This document shows positions 13,272-14,096 of a stretch of DNA of 14,096 nt, one piece after another (within the stretch, counting starts at the first letter, position 1; each line of letters starts with the position of its first letter). The DNA is from an uncultured Eubacteriales bacterium (GTDB lineage: Bacteria > Bacillota > Clostridia > Oscillospirales > Oscillospiraceae). The stretch is taken from positions 1 through 14,096 of the forward strand of contig URPA01000048.1 of the NCBI GenBank assembly GCA_900549545.1, written 5' to 3'. The notes under the pieces are model-generated. The model was not told where the DNA came from. It made no database searches and saw nothing but the letters and a program-made list of their open reading frames with translations. The translations under genes and the position numbers were made by a program.

Positions 13272-14027
13272 TCAATCGTTCAGTTCCAGCACCACCGGGC
13301 AGTGGTCGCTGCCGGTCACATCGCTGAGGATATCCGCATCCCGGATCTTGTCCCTCAGGCGCTCGGAGACGATAAAGTAGTCGATCCGCCACCCGGCGTT
13401 GTTCTTCCGGGCGTTGAAGCGGTAGCTCCACCAGGAGTAGGCCCCGGTGCGGTCCGGGTACAGGGCCCGGAACGTATCCACAAAGCCGGCAGCCAGGAGC
13501 TCGGTCATCTTGCCCCGCTCCTCGTCCGTGAAGCCCGCGTTGCGGCGGTTGGTCTTGGGATTTTTGATGTCGATCTCCTCATGGGCCACGTTCAGGTCCC
13601 CGCAGTAGACCACGGGCTTTTTCTCGTCCAGCTCCAGAAGATAGGCCCGCAGATCGTCCTCCCACTGCATGCGGTAGTCCAGGCGCTTTAGCTGGTCCTG
13701 GGAGTTGGGGGTATAGCAGCACACCAGGTAGAACTCCGGGTACTCGGCGGTAATGATGCGTCCCTCGTGGCGGTGGACGTCCGCACCGAAGTCGTAGGTC
13801 ACGGACAGGGGCTCGGCCTTGGTAAAGACGGCAGTGCCGGAGTAGCCGGCCTTGTCGGCGCTGTTCCAGTAGCGGTGGTAGCCGGGCAGGTCGAAGTCCG
13901 CCTGCTCCGGGCGCATTTTCGTCTCCTGCAGGCAGATCACGTCCGCCCCGGAGGCGGCGCAGAAGTCCAGAAAGCCCTTGCCCAGGCAGGCGCGCAGGCC
14001 GTTGACGTTCCAGGATACCAGTCTCAT
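13272..14027 (-). CDS. xth: Exodeoxyribonuclease III (AP endonuclease, Xth family)
   Basis: A 251-residue cytoplasmic Mg2+-dependent nuclease of the exonuclease III / AP endonuclease fold, acting in base excision repair at abasic sites. Catalytic motifs are complete: SWNVNGLRA at the start, LQETK with the metal-binding Glu35, GYSGTAVF, GDLNVAHEEIDI (Asp144, Asn146), AGWRIDYF, and the terminal SDHCPVVL with the Asp241-His242 pair. ATG 14027 is set by AAGGAG 7 bases upstream; a longer in-frame start at 14090 would overlap the promoter and adds unrelated residues. It stands alone on its transcript as far as visible, with the LarA-like frame 110 bases downstream on the same strand. Confidence 0.96.
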   Translation of the reverse strand: MRLVSWNVNGLRACLGKGFLDFCAASGADVICLQETKMRPEQADFDLPGYHRYWNSADKAGYSGTAVFTKAEPLSVTYDFGADVHRHEGRIITAEYPEFYLVCCYTPNSQDQLKRLDYRMQWEDDLRAYLLELDEKKPVVYCGDLNVAHEEIDIKNPKTNRRNAGFTDEERGKMTELLAAGFVDTFRALYPDRTGAYSWWSYRFNARKNNAGWRIDYFIVSERLRDKIRDADILSDVTGSDHCPVVLELND

Positions 14028-14061
14028 AGCAGTTCTCCTTTGGTAACGATCTCGGTCCTTT

Positions 14062-14090
14062 ATTGTAGCCGATTTTCCACGGAAAAACAA
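14062..14090 (-). promoter_or_regulatory. Likely promoter for xth
   Basis: Read on the minus strand, TTGTTT (14090-14085) and TACAAT (14067-14062) are separated by exactly 17 bases. Transcription would start near 14055, giving a short leader of about 28 bases before the AAGGAG site and the ATG at 14027. Confidence 0.6.
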
Positions 14091-14096
14091 TGCTCT

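Overview
The window looks like a contig from a gut-type Firmicute of the class Clostridia (order Oscillospirales; an Oscillospiraceae or Ruminococcaceae relative is my best guess). The reasons are the strong GGAGG-type ribosome binding sites, GC-rich codon use, DUF896 (YnzC), the Clostridia-style purA, the sodium-pump decarboxylase beta subunit, and intergenic palindromic repeats of a kind I associate with these bacteria. Nearly all intact genes are housekeeping or transport genes. I see no defence system, phage, transposase, tRNA, rRNA or CRISPR array.

Layout. (1) 1-691, minus: an open frame running off the left edge. It starts as QueH (queuosine synthesis) and continues in frame as an internal piece of Mfd. 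(2) 823-1026: small DUF896 protein. (3) 1232-4115: purA then guaA, the AMP and GMP branches from IMP, separated by an 18-bp hairpin and closed by a terminator at 4131-4170. (4) 4287-6338: an MscS-type channel, CutC and an unrecognised 152-residue protein, closely packed. (5) 6339-6808: a gene-free stretch of palindromic repeat elements and the mgtE promoter. (6) 6809-11180: mgtE, an AEC-family transporter, a DUF1643 protein, a nitrilase-family amidase and a NUDIX hydrolase; the last three are joined by ATGA overlaps. (7) 11181-11628: a second gene-free stretch with a MITE-like element, a 12-bp hairpin, a string of four hairpins spaced by ATGATATA-type linkers, and a two-way terminator. (8) 11629-13161, minus: oadB/gcdB-type beta subunit and, upstream of it, a frame that starts as LarA and ends as a biotinyl domain. 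(9) 13272-14027, minus: exonuclease III with its own promoter at the right edge.

The most important observation is structural. Two reading frames (1-691 and 12829-13161) join unrelated protein families in frame at short motifs that both families could share (EEYYRRGEEL and ELVKPGESV). Codon use also changes in the middle of purA, near 1700-1930. The simplest reading is that the contig is a mosaic: a central block of about 11 kb from one genome, flanked by pieces of one or more related genomes and joined at short shared sequences. Metagenome misassembly is more likely than real gene fusion. Gene order across about 482-511, 1700-1930 and 12961-12999 should not be trusted without read support. 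The genes inside the central block look intact and mutually consistent.
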